Assembly: GCF_009754945.1 (NCBI RefSeq)
Contig: NZ_WPIN01000003.1
Span: forward strand, 372,001 to 436,000
DNA length: 64,000 bases
Source of the DNA: Spirosoma arboris
GTDB lineage: Bacteria > Bacteroidota > Bacteroidia > Cytophagales > Spirosomataceae
Direction: 5' to 3'
Part shown: one piece after another, positions 26,485 through 36,015 of the stretch
Numbering within the stretch: position 1 is the stretch's first letter
Layout of the letters: the number at the start of each line of letters is the position of its first letter
Position numbers and translations under genes: made by a program
The notes under the pieces: model-generated
Told to the model about the DNA's origin: nothing
Database searches by the model: none
The model's input: the letters and a program-made list of their open reading frames with translations, nothing else

Positions 26485-27966
26485 TTAACTGATAGCCATT
26501 TGCCATCCTGCATAATCGAGAACGGCCTTTTCCTGATCAACGCCGGGTTTAACCGTTTCTTTATTCAAATTAATCGAAGTCAGATAAGCCAGGTCTTTGT
26601 AAATGCCCGCTTTCAGACCTGCCAGATAAGCGGCTCCCTGGGCAGACACATCCGGCATTCCTTTGTTGACGACAGATTTACCGAGCAAATCGGCTAAAAA
26701 CTGGAGCACAAACTTATTCGCACTGATGCCCCCATTCACCATGAGTTCTTCCAGCGAGATACCCGTGTCCTGTTCCATCGCAACAATAACGTCCTTGATC
26801 TGGTATGGAATTGACTCCAGAGCCGCCCGGACAATATGATTTTTAGTCGAGCCAAACGTCAGCCCTGAAATGGATGCTTTACGAGACATTTGCCAGTGGG
26901 GAGCACCTAACCCACTGAAAGCCGGTATGATGTACACCCCGCCGTTATCAGGTACGGCCGTTGCCATCGCTTCGGTTTCGCGGCTTTCTGCAAATAATTC
27001 CAAGGTGTTTTTCAGCCATTCGATGGTAGCGCCACAGGTGACAATAACGCCTTCCAGCGCATAATCGACTCGCTCTTCGGTGCTCCAGCAAACAGTGGTA
27101 ACCATACCATGTTTCGACGTGGTTAATGCTTCACCGATGTTCATAATGATGGAACAACCTGTGCCTAACGTCGCTTTGGCGGTGCCGGGCGAGAAACATC
27201 CCTCGCCAAACGCAGCCGCATGCGAGTCGCCAATCAGGCTGGTTATCGGGATGCTATGATCGAATAAACCGTTGAAATTCGACTCCCCAAAGAAAGCTGA
27301 AGACGGTTTCGGCTCTGGCAGATTCAACCGGGATAGGCCAAACGTAGCGAGTAATTCCTGATCCCAGCTTAGTGTTTCGAGGTTGAAAAAGAGCGTTCGG
27401 GATGCGTTGGTATAATCGGTCAGGTAGCGTTGACCATTTGTTAACTTATATAGTAACCAGGTGTCTACCGTACCAAAATACGCCTTACCAGCGTCGATCG
27501 ACTGGCGGACTTTCTCGTCGTTTTCATAGAGCCAGATAAGCTTGCTGCCGGAGAAATATGGATCGATAAACAGGCCCGTTTTTGCCTGAATTGTCTCTTC
27601 AAGTCCCTCCTCTTTTAGTCGTTCGCAAACACCAATCGACCGTTTGCATTGCCAGACGATCGCGTTATGAAGAGGCACACCATGCTCATCCCAAACGATA
27701 AAGGTTTCGCGCTGATTCGAAATTCCGCAGGCATTAATCGCCTTCAGATTGCCTTCTTCAGCTGCGAACGTTCCAATACATTTGCCAACGGAAGAAAGTA
27801 CATTTCGAAAAATGGCCTCCGGCTCCTGCTCTACGTACCCATCTCCAAAGTAATTGGTTTTCAACGGTTCCGAAGCTCGGGCAACGACATTTCCCTCCTT
27901 GTCAAACAGAAGAGTTTTGGTGCTGCTGGTACCCTGGTCAATGGCTAAGATGTAGGAACTGGTCAT
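26485..27966 (-). CDS. FGGY-family carbohydrate kinase, glycerol-kinase-like
   Basis: The ATP-dependent kinase starts SSYILAIDQGTSSTKTLLFD, the FGGY N-terminal phosphate loop. It shows GISNQRETFIVWD, TDYTNASRTLFFN, IPAFSGLGAPHW and VNGGISANKFVLQFLADLL, all closest to glycerol kinases. The start at 27966 is preferred over 27987. In this locus, next to an aldose-ketose isomerase, a split transketolase and a pentose-type importer, phosphorylation of a ketose made by the isomerase is more likely than a housekeeping glycerol role; that is inference from context. Ketopentose, apulose and tetrulose are all possible substrates. Confidence 0.85.
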   Translation of the reverse strand: MTSSYILAIDQGTSSTKTLLFDKEGNVVARASEPLKTNYFGDGYVEQEPEAIFRNVLSSVGKCIGTFAAEEGNLKAINACGISNQRETFIVWDEHGVPLHNAIVWQCKRSIGVCERLKEEGLEETIQAKTGLFIDPYFSGSKLIWLYENDEKVRQSIDAGKAYFGTVDTWLLYKLTNGQRYLTDYTNASRTLFFNLETLSWDQELLATFGLSRLNLPEPKPSSAFFGESNFNGLFDHSIPITSLIGDSHAAAFGEGCFSPGTAKATLGTGCSIIMNIGEALTTSKHGMVTTVCWSTEERVDYALEGVIVTCGATIEWLKNTLELFAESRETEAMATAVPDNGGVYIIPAFSGLGAPHWQMSRKASISGLTFGSTKNHIVRAALESIPYQIKDVIVAMEQDTGISLEELMVNGGISANKFVLQFLADLLGKSVVNKGMPDVSAQGAAYLAGLKAGIYKDLAYLTSINLNKETVKPGVDQEKAVLDYAGWQMAIS

Positions 27967-27980
27967 GTTGTCAATGGTTA

Positions 27981-28113
27981 ACCTCACGGCTGCAGTTCAC
28001 CTCACCCCCAGCCCCTCTCCTGAAAGCAGGAGAGGGGTGAAAAAAGGGGTAGTTCTGCTCCCCTCTCCTGTTTTAGGAGAGGGGTTGGGGACGGTCGGCC
28101 GCTGCCGTGAGGT
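27981..28113. repeat. composite intergenic hairpin element, CCCCTCTCC family
   Basis: An outer 10-bp pair (27981-27990 with 28104-28113) encloses two local hairpins: CCCCTCTCCTG/CAGGAGAGGGG at 28012-28037 and CCCCTCTCCT/AGGAGAGGGG at 28060-28084. It lies between the permease and kinase genes and fills the spacer. The same word family recurs at 39405-39521 and, as a fragment, at 58307-58326. Confidence 0.88.
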
Positions 28114-28118
28114 GGGTT

Positions 28119-29099
28119 TTACTCCGCCTTCGAATTCGATTTATCAATAATAACGGCCAGCAAAATCACGAAACCCTTCACCACTTGCTGCCAGAATGGC
28201 GATACGTTCAGGAGCACCAATCCATTATTCAGCACGCCAATGATAATGGCTCCCTGTACGGTTCCTAAAATGCTACCCCGACCGCCAGACAGCGACGTTC
28301 CACCAATCACTACGGCTGCAATGGAGTCCAGCTCGTAGCTGGTACCTGCGTTAGGTTGGGCGGAATCCAGTCGGGAAGTAACGAGCAGACCACCAACGGC
28401 TGCCAAAGCTCCGGCAATGCTGTAAACGGCTATTTTGATTTTGTTGATGTTCACGCCAGATAGTCGGGCTGCGCTTTCACTACCGCCAATGGCATAAATG
28501 TAGCGTCCCAGGCGAGTTTTGTTCGTAATCAGTACAGCGACGGCGACGATGATGCCGGACAACCAAACGGGAAGGGGAATGCCTAAAAACCAGCCCGTTC
28601 CCAGAAAGGTAAATGAATCGCCGAGGCCAGTGATGGGAAAGCCCTCCGTCCAGAGCATGGTCAGCCCACGGGCAATGGTCAGCATGGCGAGTGTGGCCAC
28701 AAAGGGAGGTAATTTGAAGCGCGTGATGGCCCAACCGTTGAACCAGCCCAGGCCAGAGCCAGTGACCAATCCGGCTAATGTGGCTCCAAGTAGCGTAAAA
28801 CCGATGTATAAATTCGCTGACGGTAGTTGAATGCCGTTCCGCAGTAAGCCAGCGGTGATAGCGCCCGATAGCGCCAACACCGAGCCAACCGATAAATCGA
28901 TACCGGCCGTTAGCACCACGAGTGTCATACCGGTGGAGATGCAGACGTTGACGGAAATCTGCCGCAGTACGTTCCAGAAGTTGGCAACCGTCAGGAACTT
29001 GTCGGATAGTAAGCTGATTCCCAGACACAAAATGAACAGGGCAATCAGCGACTGAAACTTAGTTAGAAAAGGCCGGTAAGCGTTAACGGTTAGTTGCAT
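28119..29099 (-). CDS. ribose-type sugar ABC transporter permease
   Basis: This 326-residue membrane protein has about eight to ten hydrophobic helices and the RbsC-family motifs GMTLVVLTAGIDLSVGSVLA and AVVIGGTSLSGGRGSILGT. It should form the homodimeric channel for the ATPase at 29166 and the binding protein at 31371. The family transports ribose, allose, xylose, autoinducer-2 and other pentoses or hexoses. Confidence 0.93.
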   Translation of the reverse strand: MQLTVNAYRPFLTKFQSLIALFILCLGISLLSDKFLTVANFWNVLRQISVNVCISTGMTLVVLTAGIDLSVGSVLALSGAITAGLLRNGIQLPSANLYIGFTLLGATLAGLVTGSGLGWFNGWAITRFKLPPFVATLAMLTIARGLTMLWTEGFPITGLGDSFTFLGTGWFLGIPLPVWLSGIIVAVAVLITNKTRLGRYIYAIGGSESAARLSGVNINKIKIAVYSIAGALAAVGGLLVTSRLDSAQPNAGTSYELDSIAAVVIGGTSLSGGRGSILGTVQGAIIIGVLNNGLVLLNVSPFWQQVVKGFVILLAVIIDKSNSKAE

Positions 29100-29116
29100 A
29101 TGAGTAAAGAATGAAT

Positions 29117-29187
29117 GAGTGAAAGAGCGAAAGAGTGTAATGAGTGCCTAGAGATACACGCTCATTCACTCTTTCGCTCTTTCACTC
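29117..29187. repeat. intergenic inverted repeat, GAAAGAGTGAA family, overlapping a gene end
   Basis: Arms 29117-29144 and 29161-29187 pair over 27 bp with a single one-base bulge. The repeated unit is GAGTGAAAGAGCGAAAGAGTG. The right arm runs into the end of the ABC ATPase gene and encodes its last residues and stop (29166). Confidence 0.88.
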
Positions 29188-30689
29188 TTTATATCAGGTA
29201 TTGCCGCCTTAAGAATCGAGTCTTCTGACGCGTCCGCAATGGCCATCTCAGCGGTTAAGGAGCCTTCACAGAGTACGATGATTCGATCCGAAATAGCCAG
29301 AATTTCAGGCAGTTCGGAGGATACAACGATGATGCCCATACCTTCGTCGGCTAGTTGGAGTATGAGCTTATAGATTTCATTCTTGGCGTTCACGTCAATG
29401 CCCCGCGTAGGTTCATCGAGCATCAACAGCTTTGGGCTTGTGGCCAGCCATTTCGAAAGCACAATTTTCTGCTGATTCCCACCGCTCAGATTTTTGGCCG
29501 TTTGCTTCTCAGAAGGCGTTTTGATTCGTAAGTCGGCGATGTATTTCTTCGCCAGTGTGGCTTCTTTTTTCTGACTCAGCAAACCCGTCTGCTCGATATT
29601 CTCTAAGGCCGTCAGGCTGATATTGGTCTGCACATCCATACCCAACACCAACCCATCTTTTTTGCGATCTTCCGGCACCAACGCCAGGCCTGATTTAATA
29701 GCATCAATAGGCGCTTTAAACTGAACCTGCTGATTGTCAATTCGAACCGTACCGCTGGATCGTTTTGGGTGAAGACCGAACAGGGTTTCCAAAAGTTCGG
29801 TACGTCCAGCTCCCATGAGTCCGAAAATACCAACGACCTCACCCCTACCCACGTCAAACGAAAGGTTTTTCAATTGATTTTCCTGCACCCTAACGGGATG
29901 TTTCAGGCACAGATTTTCGACGGATAAAAGCGGGGTATGCACTCGATCTGCCGATTGCCGACGAATACTTTTGATGTCTCGACCCACCATTTTACGGATC
30001 AGTGTGTCATGGTCGATGCCCTGCATACTTCCCGATTCAATCGACTTTCCATCACGCAGCACAACGTAGCGGTCAGCAATGGTGAACAGCTCATCCAGTT
30101 TGTGCGAGATGTACACAATGGCCTTATTTTCGCTTCGTAAATCGTTGATAATGCTGAACAGAACCGCTACTTCACTCTCACTAATGGCAGAGGTCGGCTC
30201 GTCCATAATAATCACTTCCGACTCAACCAGCAACGCTTTGGCGATCTCAACAACCTGCTGCTGACCAACTTTCAATTCGACTATCAACGTATCGGGGTCG
30301 ATACTCAGTTTGAGTTTTTCGAGGAGTTCCCGCGTTTTGAGACGCATGGCTTTCTGGTCGAGGGTACCCCAGCGAGTCGTGATTTCCCGTCCTAGAAAGA
30401 TGTTTTCGGTAATGCTCAAATAAGGGATCAGGTTCAGTTCCTGGTGGATGATAGCAATGCCGCATGCCTGCGCATCCCGAATGGAATTGAACCGAACCGG
30501 CTCTCCATTATACCGAATCTGCCCTTCGTAGTCAGGATATACCCCCGACAGTATTTTCATCAGCGTCGACTTCCCCGCTCCGTTTTCGCCAATCACAGCG
30601 GTCACCTGACCCGCCAGAAATTCAAGGCAGACCTGATCCAGAGCCGTTACGCCCGTAAATCGCTTCGTGATATTTTCTGCTACTAACAT
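29166..30689 (-). CDS. ribose-type sugar ABC transporter ATP-binding protein
   Basis: The protein holds two fused ATPase domains, as in RbsA/XylG: first Walker A GENGAGKSTLMKIL and Walker B IIMDEPTSAISE, then the degenerate second Walker A GLMGAGRTELLE with signature LSGGNQQKIVLSKWL and LLMLDEPTRGID. The start is placed at the ATG at 30689; the longer frame to 30731 begins inside a hairpin. The final residues KSERAKE and the stop are encoded by the arm of the inverted repeat at 29117-29187, so the C-terminal tail differs from that expected for the family. Confidence 0.93.
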   Translation of the reverse strand: MLVAENITKRFTGVTALDQVCLEFLAGQVTAVIGENGAGKSTLMKILSGVYPDYEGQIRYNGEPVRFNSIRDAQACGIAIIHQELNLIPYLSITENIFLGREITTRWGTLDQKAMRLKTRELLEKLKLSIDPDTLIVELKVGQQQVVEIAKALLVESEVIIMDEPTSAISESEVAVLFSIINDLRSENKAIVYISHKLDELFTIADRYVVLRDGKSIESGSMQGIDHDTLIRKMVGRDIKSIRRQSADRVHTPLLSVENLCLKHPVRVQENQLKNLSFDVGRGEVVGIFGLMGAGRTELLETLFGLHPKRSSGTVRIDNQQVQFKAPIDAIKSGLALVPEDRKKDGLVLGMDVQTNISLTALENIEQTGLLSQKKEATLAKKYIADLRIKTPSEKQTAKNLSGGNQQKIVLSKWLATSPKLLMLDEPTRGIDVNAKNEIYKLILQLADEGMGIIVVSSELPEILAISDRIIVLCEGSLTAEMAIADASEDSILKAAIPDIKSERAKE

Positions 30690-30701
30690 GGTTGATTTTT
30701 C

Positions 30702-30731
30702 GTGGTGTCGGTTTTGAGAAACCGACACCAC
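30702..30731. repeat. perfect 13-bp intergenic inverted repeat
   Basis: GTGGTGTCGGTTT (30702-30714) pairs perfectly with 30719-30731 around a TGAG loop. It lies between the DUF2291 gene and the ABC ATPase gene. The minus strand lacks a T run after the stem, so it is not a classical terminator for this operon. Confidence 0.8.
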
Positions 30732-30732
30732 A

Positions 30733-31365
30733 CTAATGAACTTCTATCGAAATCGGAATGACTTCTAAATTTTCAAGGTGAAGGTGCTCTTTGTTCAGTT
30801 CAATGGCACCGACAAATTTCACTGTACTTCCGGTCTTGGCACTGGCTTTAAACGGCGGCAAAACCTTCTTTCGAATGATGTTATTCAGCTCTGCCGATAC
30901 GTTGTTGAGGTCCGTTGTATTGTCGAACTCGGTAATCTTTATTAAGCCCGACGCATCGCGTGCGGCATTGCCAAAAATGTACTCCGTTGCCAGATTTACG
31001 GTTTCGCCAGTGAGCAGCGAAACGGTCACATCATTATCGCCAATGGCGGTTATTTTACCTTCGCCTTTTACCAGAAAATAGCGAATGTTACCAATTCCCA
31101 ATGCATGCGAATTGTCAAACGCTTTTGTCTTATCAGTTTTCAATGACGAAAGGAGCGCTGATAAATCTGTTGCAGAGCTTGCACTGGCTGGCAATAACTT
31201 AGAAGTCCAGAATGTCTGTGCATAGGCCGCAGCATCGAACTTTTGGTCGGTGTTGGAGCCGGCGTTGGCTTTTACCTCATCCAGTTTTTTGAAATACACG
31301 GAGTTATAAGCAACGACTCCCAGCAAAACCAGCAGTACGGCATATTTCAGGCTGTTTTTTTGCAT
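30733..31365 (-). CDS. DUF2291 protein of a sugar ABC operon
   Basis: The 210-residue protein has one N-terminal membrane helix or uncleaved signal (YAVLLVLLGVVAYNSVYF) and a periplasmic beta-rich part. The DUF2291 family is characteristically encoded between the binding protein and ATPase of ribose-type ABC systems, exactly the position here, 5 bp after the binding-protein gene. A role in assisting the transporter is inferred; the mechanism is unknown. Confidence 0.8.
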   Translation of the reverse strand: MQKNSLKYAVLLVLLGVVAYNSVYFKKLDEVKANAGSNTDQKFDAAAYAQTFWTSKLLPASASSATDLSALLSSLKTDKTKAFDNSHALGIGNIRYFLVKGEGKITAIGDNDVTVSLLTGETVNLATEYIFGNAARDASGLIKITEFDNTTDLNNVSAELNNIIRKKVLPPFKASAKTGSTVKFVGAIELNKEHLHLENLEVIPISIEVH

Positions 31366-31370
31366 GGTCT

Positions 31371-32330
31371 TTAGAGTTTTTTGGGGGTGCTATAATCCTT
31401 GATATTCGCCTGATCGACCAATTCGACAGCTACCGGTATCTTTTTGGCGAAATCCCGCTTGCCTTTGAAGTACTCATCGGCATACTCAGCAGCTGTTTTA
31501 GCCATCGTTTGGGGCGATTGCAGACCGGTTGCTTTGATCTTGCCATCTCGAATTGAATTCATCACGTCATCGGCTCCGTCGAACCCAAACACGCCCACAT
31601 CGTTGGCTTTCCCCGCAGCAACAAGTGCCTGATACGCACCCATCGCCATCGCATCGTTTCCACAAAAAACCGCATTGACATCGGGATGCGCCTGTAGAAT
31701 AGATTCAAGAACTTCCATCGCTTTATTCCGGTCGAAATCAGCACTTTGCTGGGCAACCATCTTGAAATTCGGATACTGGTCGACCACACTATGAAAGCCT
31801 TTGGATCGGTTCCAGGTATTGTTATCGCCCACTAATCCCAGAATTTCAACGTAGTTGATAGGCGTATCTTTTGCTTTCGTTCGTAGTGTCTGTACGAAGT
31901 ATTTTCCGATAGCGACACAACCGGAATAATTGTCGGAGAGAATCTGACAGGTAGCAGCCTGAGGTGAGTTGACTTCCCTATCCATGCAGAACACCGGAAT
32001 ACCGGCTTCTTTGGCCTTCATAGCGTTCACGATAGAACCGTCAGAATCGGTTGGATTGAGCAGAATGGCGTTAAACCCTGATACGATGGCGTTCTCGAAA
32101 TGATCGCTTTCCAGCGCTGTGTTGTTTTGCGAATCGAAGATTTTCGTTTTGTAGCCTAACGCCTTCGCCTGAGCCGCAGCCGTCTCGGCCAGCACCACAA
32201 ACCAGGGATTATTGAGCGTCGACACAATCACCGCGACCTTTTTCGGCTGGCCTGTACTGGATTTATTCGTGCAGCTTCCTACCAACAGTAAAAGCATGAT
32301 TGACAGAAAAATGAATCGTTGACTGTTCAT
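31371..32330 (-). CDS. ribose-type sugar-binding lipoprotein (periplasmic binding protein 1/4 family)
   Basis: The N terminus is a lipoprotein signal with LLVGSCTNKS, followed by the two-lobed binding fold beginning KKVAVIVSTLNNPWFVVLAE. Typical RbsB-like segments are ILLNPTDSDGSIVNAMK, IPVFCMDREVNS and VFGFDGADDVMNSIRDGKI. It would capture the imported sugar and deliver it to the permease. The asparagine, arginine and aspartate pattern is like that of pentose binders, but specificity cannot be read from sequence alone. Confidence 0.92.
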   Translation of the reverse strand: MNSQRFIFLSIMLLLLVGSCTNKSSTGQPKKVAVIVSTLNNPWFVVLAETAAAQAKALGYKTKIFDSQNNTALESDHFENAIVSGFNAILLNPTDSDGSIVNAMKAKEAGIPVFCMDREVNSPQAATCQILSDNYSGCVAIGKYFVQTLRTKAKDTPINYVEILGLVGDNNTWNRSKGFHSVVDQYPNFKMVAQQSADFDRNKAMEVLESILQAHPDVNAVFCGNDAMAMGAYQALVAAGKANDVGVFGFDGADDVMNSIRDGKIKATGLQSPQTMAKTAAEYADEYFKGKRDFAKKIPVAVELVDQANIKDYSTPKKL

Positions 32331-32338
32331 GAGCGATT

Positions 32339-32412
32339 TTTTGTCATCCCGACGCAGGAGGGATCTTAAAACGTACTATTCCGAAGATCCCTCCTGCGTC
32401 GGGATGACAAAA
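32339..32412. repeat. perfect 29-bp intergenic inverted repeat, GTCATCCCGAC family
   Basis: Arms 32339-32367 and 32384-32412 are perfectly complementary over 29 bp with a 16-base loop. The arm contains TTGTCATCCCGACGCAGGAG. The element at 53245-53324 has a closely related arm. It lies between a DUF1593 gene and the binding-protein gene. Confidence 0.92.
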
Positions 32413-32431
32413 GTTTGGAATGACAAAAAAA

Positions 32432-33850
32432 TTATGGCATTACTGATACAATCACTCGTTGATAACGCGTCAAAGCAGGGACTCCTTTATCAGTCACGGC
32501 CAGAATAAAATGCATCGTTTCGGGTTTGGTTACTTTAGGTGCCGTAAACGAGGCCACTTTCTGCTGACTGTTGCTAACCTTAGGCAGCCTACTGCCTGAA
32601 TACGTACCTACCTCAGGATAATAAATCCATTCATACGTCAGAGCATTACCATCCGGATCGGTTGAGCCTTCGGCGCTGAGACTCACCGTCTCTCCATTTT
32701 TAGCCTGTAAATTGTTCGCATGGGCCAACTTGGCTACGGGTGGATGGTTTGCTTCTTTGTAGGGTTTGGTTGTCCAGTCAATACGGGCGGCAAAATCGTT
32801 CTGGTATGCTTGTCGCCACCGCCAGATCGTCGCTTTATTACTCGCGTACCAACCACCATCAATTCCTTTTACCTGATCTTCTGCATCTGTCCAGATCGGA
32901 CGGGTTTCGGGTTCGCGGAACCACTTGCGGGTTCGGGGGGTGTAGAGTTCATAACGTCCACCCCAGCTACCGTAGTTTGGATGTTCAGGTTCGCTTAATC
33001 CATTGTCGATCAGGTTAAAAAAGCTCGGCGTGTCGCCTTCCATAATATAATCTGTGTGTGGATGTTCGGCACCCAGTGGGCCGTGATTCTTACGAATATT
33101 AGCATCCAGCCAGGTATTGTTGACAATATTGGAGTCGGGACCTGCGAAACCGGGCGCATACGGGAACACGTCTCCACTGATTCCCCGCCAGGTCGACGCT
33201 TCATAGCCACCGAGGGCATGAAAGCCGGGGCTAACAATGTAAAACAGGTTTGGGAATGTTTTGCGCAGCCAAGGCCCCGAATCATCCTGATCCGAAATGG
33301 TGTATACGCGAAGTTTAGCGACAAACTTGTCGACCTCTTCGGGCGTACGGGTCTGCCGAACTTTCCAGAGTGCCTGCGCCAGACAGTTCGCTCCTCCCCA
33401 AACGGGCACCCAAACCGGCCGATCATCTTTTTTATCGACCACTGCAATGATGTGTTCCGATCCTTCTGAATCGTTGCCCGGCCCAACAGCATCCATACCG
33501 TATTTGGGAATTGCGGGTTTGATAACGCTCAGCAAATAAGCCGTTTCGGGATAGCCTTTTTCGTGGAGCAACAAATTACTCCGAACCTTACCATAAGCTT
33601 CTACGATTCGTCGAATCCGTTCGGGGGCAATCCGTTTTTGCTGGTGAACCGAGGTGGTAGCAACCAAACCCTCTACGTCCCATTGATTCACATACGTCAG
33701 GAAACGCACCAGCGACTGCGCATCGTCGGGTTCGTTTTCAATGTCGGTTAGCACCAGAACCCGCAGTTTTTGTGCAGACTGCTGGGCATGGCAAATTGAG
33801 GGTGGACCTACCAGGATGAGTAGTATGAATAAGGAATATAACGATTTCAT
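32432..33850 (-). CDS. DUF1593 nucleoside-hydrolase-like exported protein (copy B)
   Basis: This 472-residue protein has a signal peptide (to about residue 23, CHAQQ), an N-terminal domain opening [20 protein letters not shown] with the expected acidic cluster, [14 protein letters not shown] in the core, and a C-terminal sandwich with [19 protein letters not shown]. It differs clearly from copies A and C, so the three are old paralogues rather than a recent duplication. It lies between the transketolase C subunit and the binding protein, separated from both by long inverted repeats. Confidence 0.82.
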   Translation of the reverse strand: MKSLYSLFILLILVGPPSICHAQQSAQKLRVLVLTDIENEPDDAQSLVRFLTYVNQWDVEGLVATTSVHQQKRIAPERIRRIVEAYGKVRSNLLLHEKGYPETAYLLSVIKPAIPKYGMDAVGPGNDSEGSEHIIAVVDKKDDRPVWVPVWGGANCLAQALWKVRQTRTPEEVDKFVAKLRVYTISDQDDSGPWLRKTFPNLFYIVSPGFHALGGYEASTWRGISGDVFPYAPGFAGPDSNIVNNTWLDANIRKNHGPLGAEHPHTDYIMEGDTPSFFNLIDNGLSEPEHPNYGSWGGRYELYTPRTRKWFREPETRPIWTDAEDQVKGIDGGWYASNKATIWRWRQAYQNDFAARIDWTTKPYKEANHPPVAKLAHANNLQAKNGETVSLSAEGSTDPDGNALTYEWIYYPEVGTYSGSRLPKVSNSQQKVASFTAPKVTKPETMHFILAVTDKGVPALTRYQRVIVSVMP

Positions 33851-33870
33851 ATACGGTTTAGGAGGCAGGA

Positions 33871-33952
33871 AATAGAACGCTGATTATCATGATTTATATG
33901 ATTTGTTAAGATCATTTTTGATCCTATAAATCATGATAATCAGCGTTCTATT
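33871..33952. repeat. 32-bp intergenic inverted repeat overlapping the transketolase C stop
   Basis: Arms 33871-33902 and 33921-33952 pair at 31 of 32 positions around an 18-base loop. The right arm includes the stop codon (33948-33950) of the transketolase C-subunit gene. The arm starts AATAGAACGCTGATTATCAT and has no relative elsewhere in the window. Confidence 0.9.
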
Positions 33953-34913
33953 TATTTATCAATTTTAATCCTTCTTCAGCAATTCCACTATCCGACAAAC
34001 CGTAGTGATTGAAAATCTCCACCTGCGAGCCCGTAACTGTATATTCATCAGGAATGCCCATGATTTTGAACTTGTTACGAAATCCGTTCTGGATTAGGAA
34101 TGAGGCACAAGCTTCACCTAACCCACCAAATACACTATGTTCTTCGACGGTAAGGATTGGGCAACCTTTCGCGGCTACAGTCGCCAGCAGGTTATAATCC
34201 AACGGCTTGATTGTGTGCATACTAACAACGGTTGCGCGAATGCCATGTATGCTTTCCAATTGACGAGCCGCCTGAAGTGCGGGATATACCGTCTCGCCAG
34301 TGGCTATTAGCACTAAATCATCGCCTTCGTGTACAATGCGTCCTTTCCCAAATTCAAATTGTTGGTTCTCTTCCGATAAAAGTGGCATCGCCTTTTTACC
34401 GAATCGGAGGTAAATTGGATGCTCGGTTTCGGCAGCTAAGCGAATGGCTTGCTCTGTTTCGAAGTTATCCGCAGGAGCAACAATAATCAGGTTATGCACG
34501 GCTCGCAAAGCGGCAAAATCGTGCAGGCTGTGGTGGGTAGAACCCAAGGCACCATAGCTCACTCCGGCACTGATACCAACCAACTTCACCGGGTTATCGG
34601 AATAGGCAACATCGGTTTTGATTTGCTCGAACGACCGGGCAGTCAGGAAACAGGCGGGCGATACGGCAAAAACTTTCTTGCCTGTAGACGCCAATCCAGC
34701 GGCCACGCCAACCAGATTCTGTTCAGCAATTCCAATTTCAATGTGTTGCGCGGGATATTTCTGTCCAAATGGCACCAGTTTCCCCGATCCGCGCGAATCG
34801 CTGGTAACGACCAGAATCTGCCGGTCGGTACTGGCTAACTCCTGTAATGTGTTCGAAAACACATCCAGGTTAGCCTGGGCTTTTTTATCGGTTACTACAC
34901 TTACTTCTCCCAT
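33948..34913 (-). CDS. transketolase C-terminal subunit
   Basis: The 321 residues comprise the pyrimidine-binding and C-terminal domains of a transketolase, with the glutamate in HIEIGIAEQNLVGVAAGLAS that activates thiamine diphosphate and the final Rossmann-like domain (ILTVEEHSVFGGLGEACA). Together with the N subunit at 36038 it makes a complete split transketolase. Between the two subunit genes lies a nucleoside-hydrolase-like gene, an unusual insertion. Within this cluster it probably cleaves a ketose phosphate specific to the pathway rather than serving the general pentose phosphate route. Confidence 0.9.
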   Translation of the reverse strand: MGEVSVVTDKKAQANLDVFSNTLQELASTDRQILVVTSDSRGSGKLVPFGQKYPAQHIEIGIAEQNLVGVAAGLASTGKKVFAVSPACFLTARSFEQIKTDVAYSDNPVKLVGISAGVSYGALGSTHHSLHDFAALRAVHNLIIVAPADNFETEQAIRLAAETEHPIYLRFGKKAMPLLSEENQQFEFGKGRIVHEGDDLVLIATGETVYPALQAARQLESIHGIRATVVSMHTIKPLDYNLLATVAAKGCPILTVEEHSVFGGLGEACASFLIQNGFRNKFKIMGIPDEYTVTGSQVEIFNHYGLSDSGIAEEGLKLINK

Positions 34914-34937
34914 GGTTGTATTAGTTGGATGAAAGCC

Positions 34938-35978
34938 TTACGGGTTCATCAGTTCCAGTTTGGCAAAAAAATCAGCGAACATCAGGTGCGTATCCAGTTG
35001 GGTATACACCCGAATTGGTCTTCCGGCATGATTGTGGGCATAAGTACCGGCCTGATTGATGCGCGGAGCCTGCCGAACCACGTACTGACTCGACGAAGGG
35101 TCTGGTTCAAACGACGACTGGAGAGCCGTGAGCAACACCAACGGACTATCGCCCAGAATGTAGGTTTCGCCAATATTGATAAATCGCTGGATTCGTGCCA
35201 TCAATGTCTCCAGCGTCCCACTCAGGTAAATGCCAATCTTGCCATGTGGCTTCACTTTGGTTAGCAGTTGCGCATACGACAGCAGACATTGCCGGTATAC
35301 GTTTCGGGGTACCTGCCACAAGCGTAAAGCCGACCGATTGAAGACTGCCCGAGCAGCCGCCTGATCAATATTCAGGTTGTATTCTACCTCCGAATATCCC
35401 GGTGGCGGAAGGGCTAATTCACTGTATTCCGGGCCTCCAATCCAGATGAGTGTCAGCTTGTTGGCGATCTGAGGATTAGTCAGCGCAGCCGAAGCAATTT
35501 CAGTGAGGCCGGCTCCACAAACCACGTATAGAGGTGTTTTCGTGTCGGAACGTAACGCTTCCTGAATGATGAAGTTGACGGCCTCGTTTTTTACAGGCGT
35601 GCTGTCATTCAGCATTGCCGTATTCGAACCCGCAAAAACCGGAATCGATTTGGTCACGTTTAGTGTTTGCAGCACTTCCCTCGCTTTTTTAGCCGCATTA
35701 TCGGCCTGTGTTTTCGAGGGGTCGAAGCCATCTGTTACATTGAGGTGCGATCCGATAATGGCCCGAATTTCCACCGAAGGCGACATCAGTAAGTGAGCCA
35801 ATTGGAACAAACCGTCTGGATCGCCACTGAAATCGTTGTCCACAATTACTCGCATACGAGGTTCCACAGCCGCCAGACCTTTCGACTGTCCCAAAGCTAC
35901 AAACGAGGTGATCAGGCTGAGAATCAGACTCAGTCCAAAGCTGCACCCGCGAAAACTCATTATCTCTAGTTTCTTCAT
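34938..35978 (-). CDS. exported IU-nucleoside-hydrolase-fold protein
   Basis: The 346-residue protein has an N-terminal signal segment and then RVIVDNDFSGDPDGLFQLAHLL, a variant of the DTDxGxDDxxAL calcium-binding motif of inosine-uridine hydrolases, with LIWIGGPEYSELALPPPGYSEVEYN and DSPLVLLTAL further on. The hydrolase motif is altered but keeps three acidic residues. An export signal is unusual for a salvage enzyme and suggests action on an external substrate. It lies between the two transketolase subunit genes. An ATG at 35960 is an alternative start. Confidence 0.78.
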   Translation of the reverse strand: MKKLEIMSFRGCSFGLSLILSLITSFVALGQSKGLAAVEPRMRVIVDNDFSGDPDGLFQLAHLLMSPSVEIRAIIGSHLNVTDGFDPSKTQADNAAKKAREVLQTLNVTKSIPVFAGSNTAMLNDSTPVKNEAVNFIIQEALRSDTKTPLYVVCGAGLTEIASAALTNPQIANKLTLIWIGGPEYSELALPPPGYSEVEYNLNIDQAAARAVFNRSALRLWQVPRNVYRQCLLSYAQLLTKVKPHGKIGIYLSGTLETLMARIQRFINIGETYILGDSPLVLLTALQSSFEPDPSSSQYVVRQAPRINQAGTYAHNHAGRPIRVYTQLDTHLMFADFFAKLELMNP

Positions 35979-36015
35979 TTATCTTTTATTCACAACACTG
36001 CCGTGCAGGTTATAC

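Noticed and set aside
28480..29028. 182-residue open frame inside the ABC permease
   Set aside because: Out-of-frame translation of the permease; no hydrophobic helices or motifs of its own.
30690..30731. N-terminal extension of the ABC ATPase
   Set aside because: It is encoded by the 30702-30731 hairpin and precedes the family start MLVAENITKRF.
33010..33492. 160-residue open frame on the minus strand
   Set aside because: It lies wholly inside the DUF1593 copy B gene in another frame, and its composition is rich in Arg, Thr and Ser with no domain pattern.
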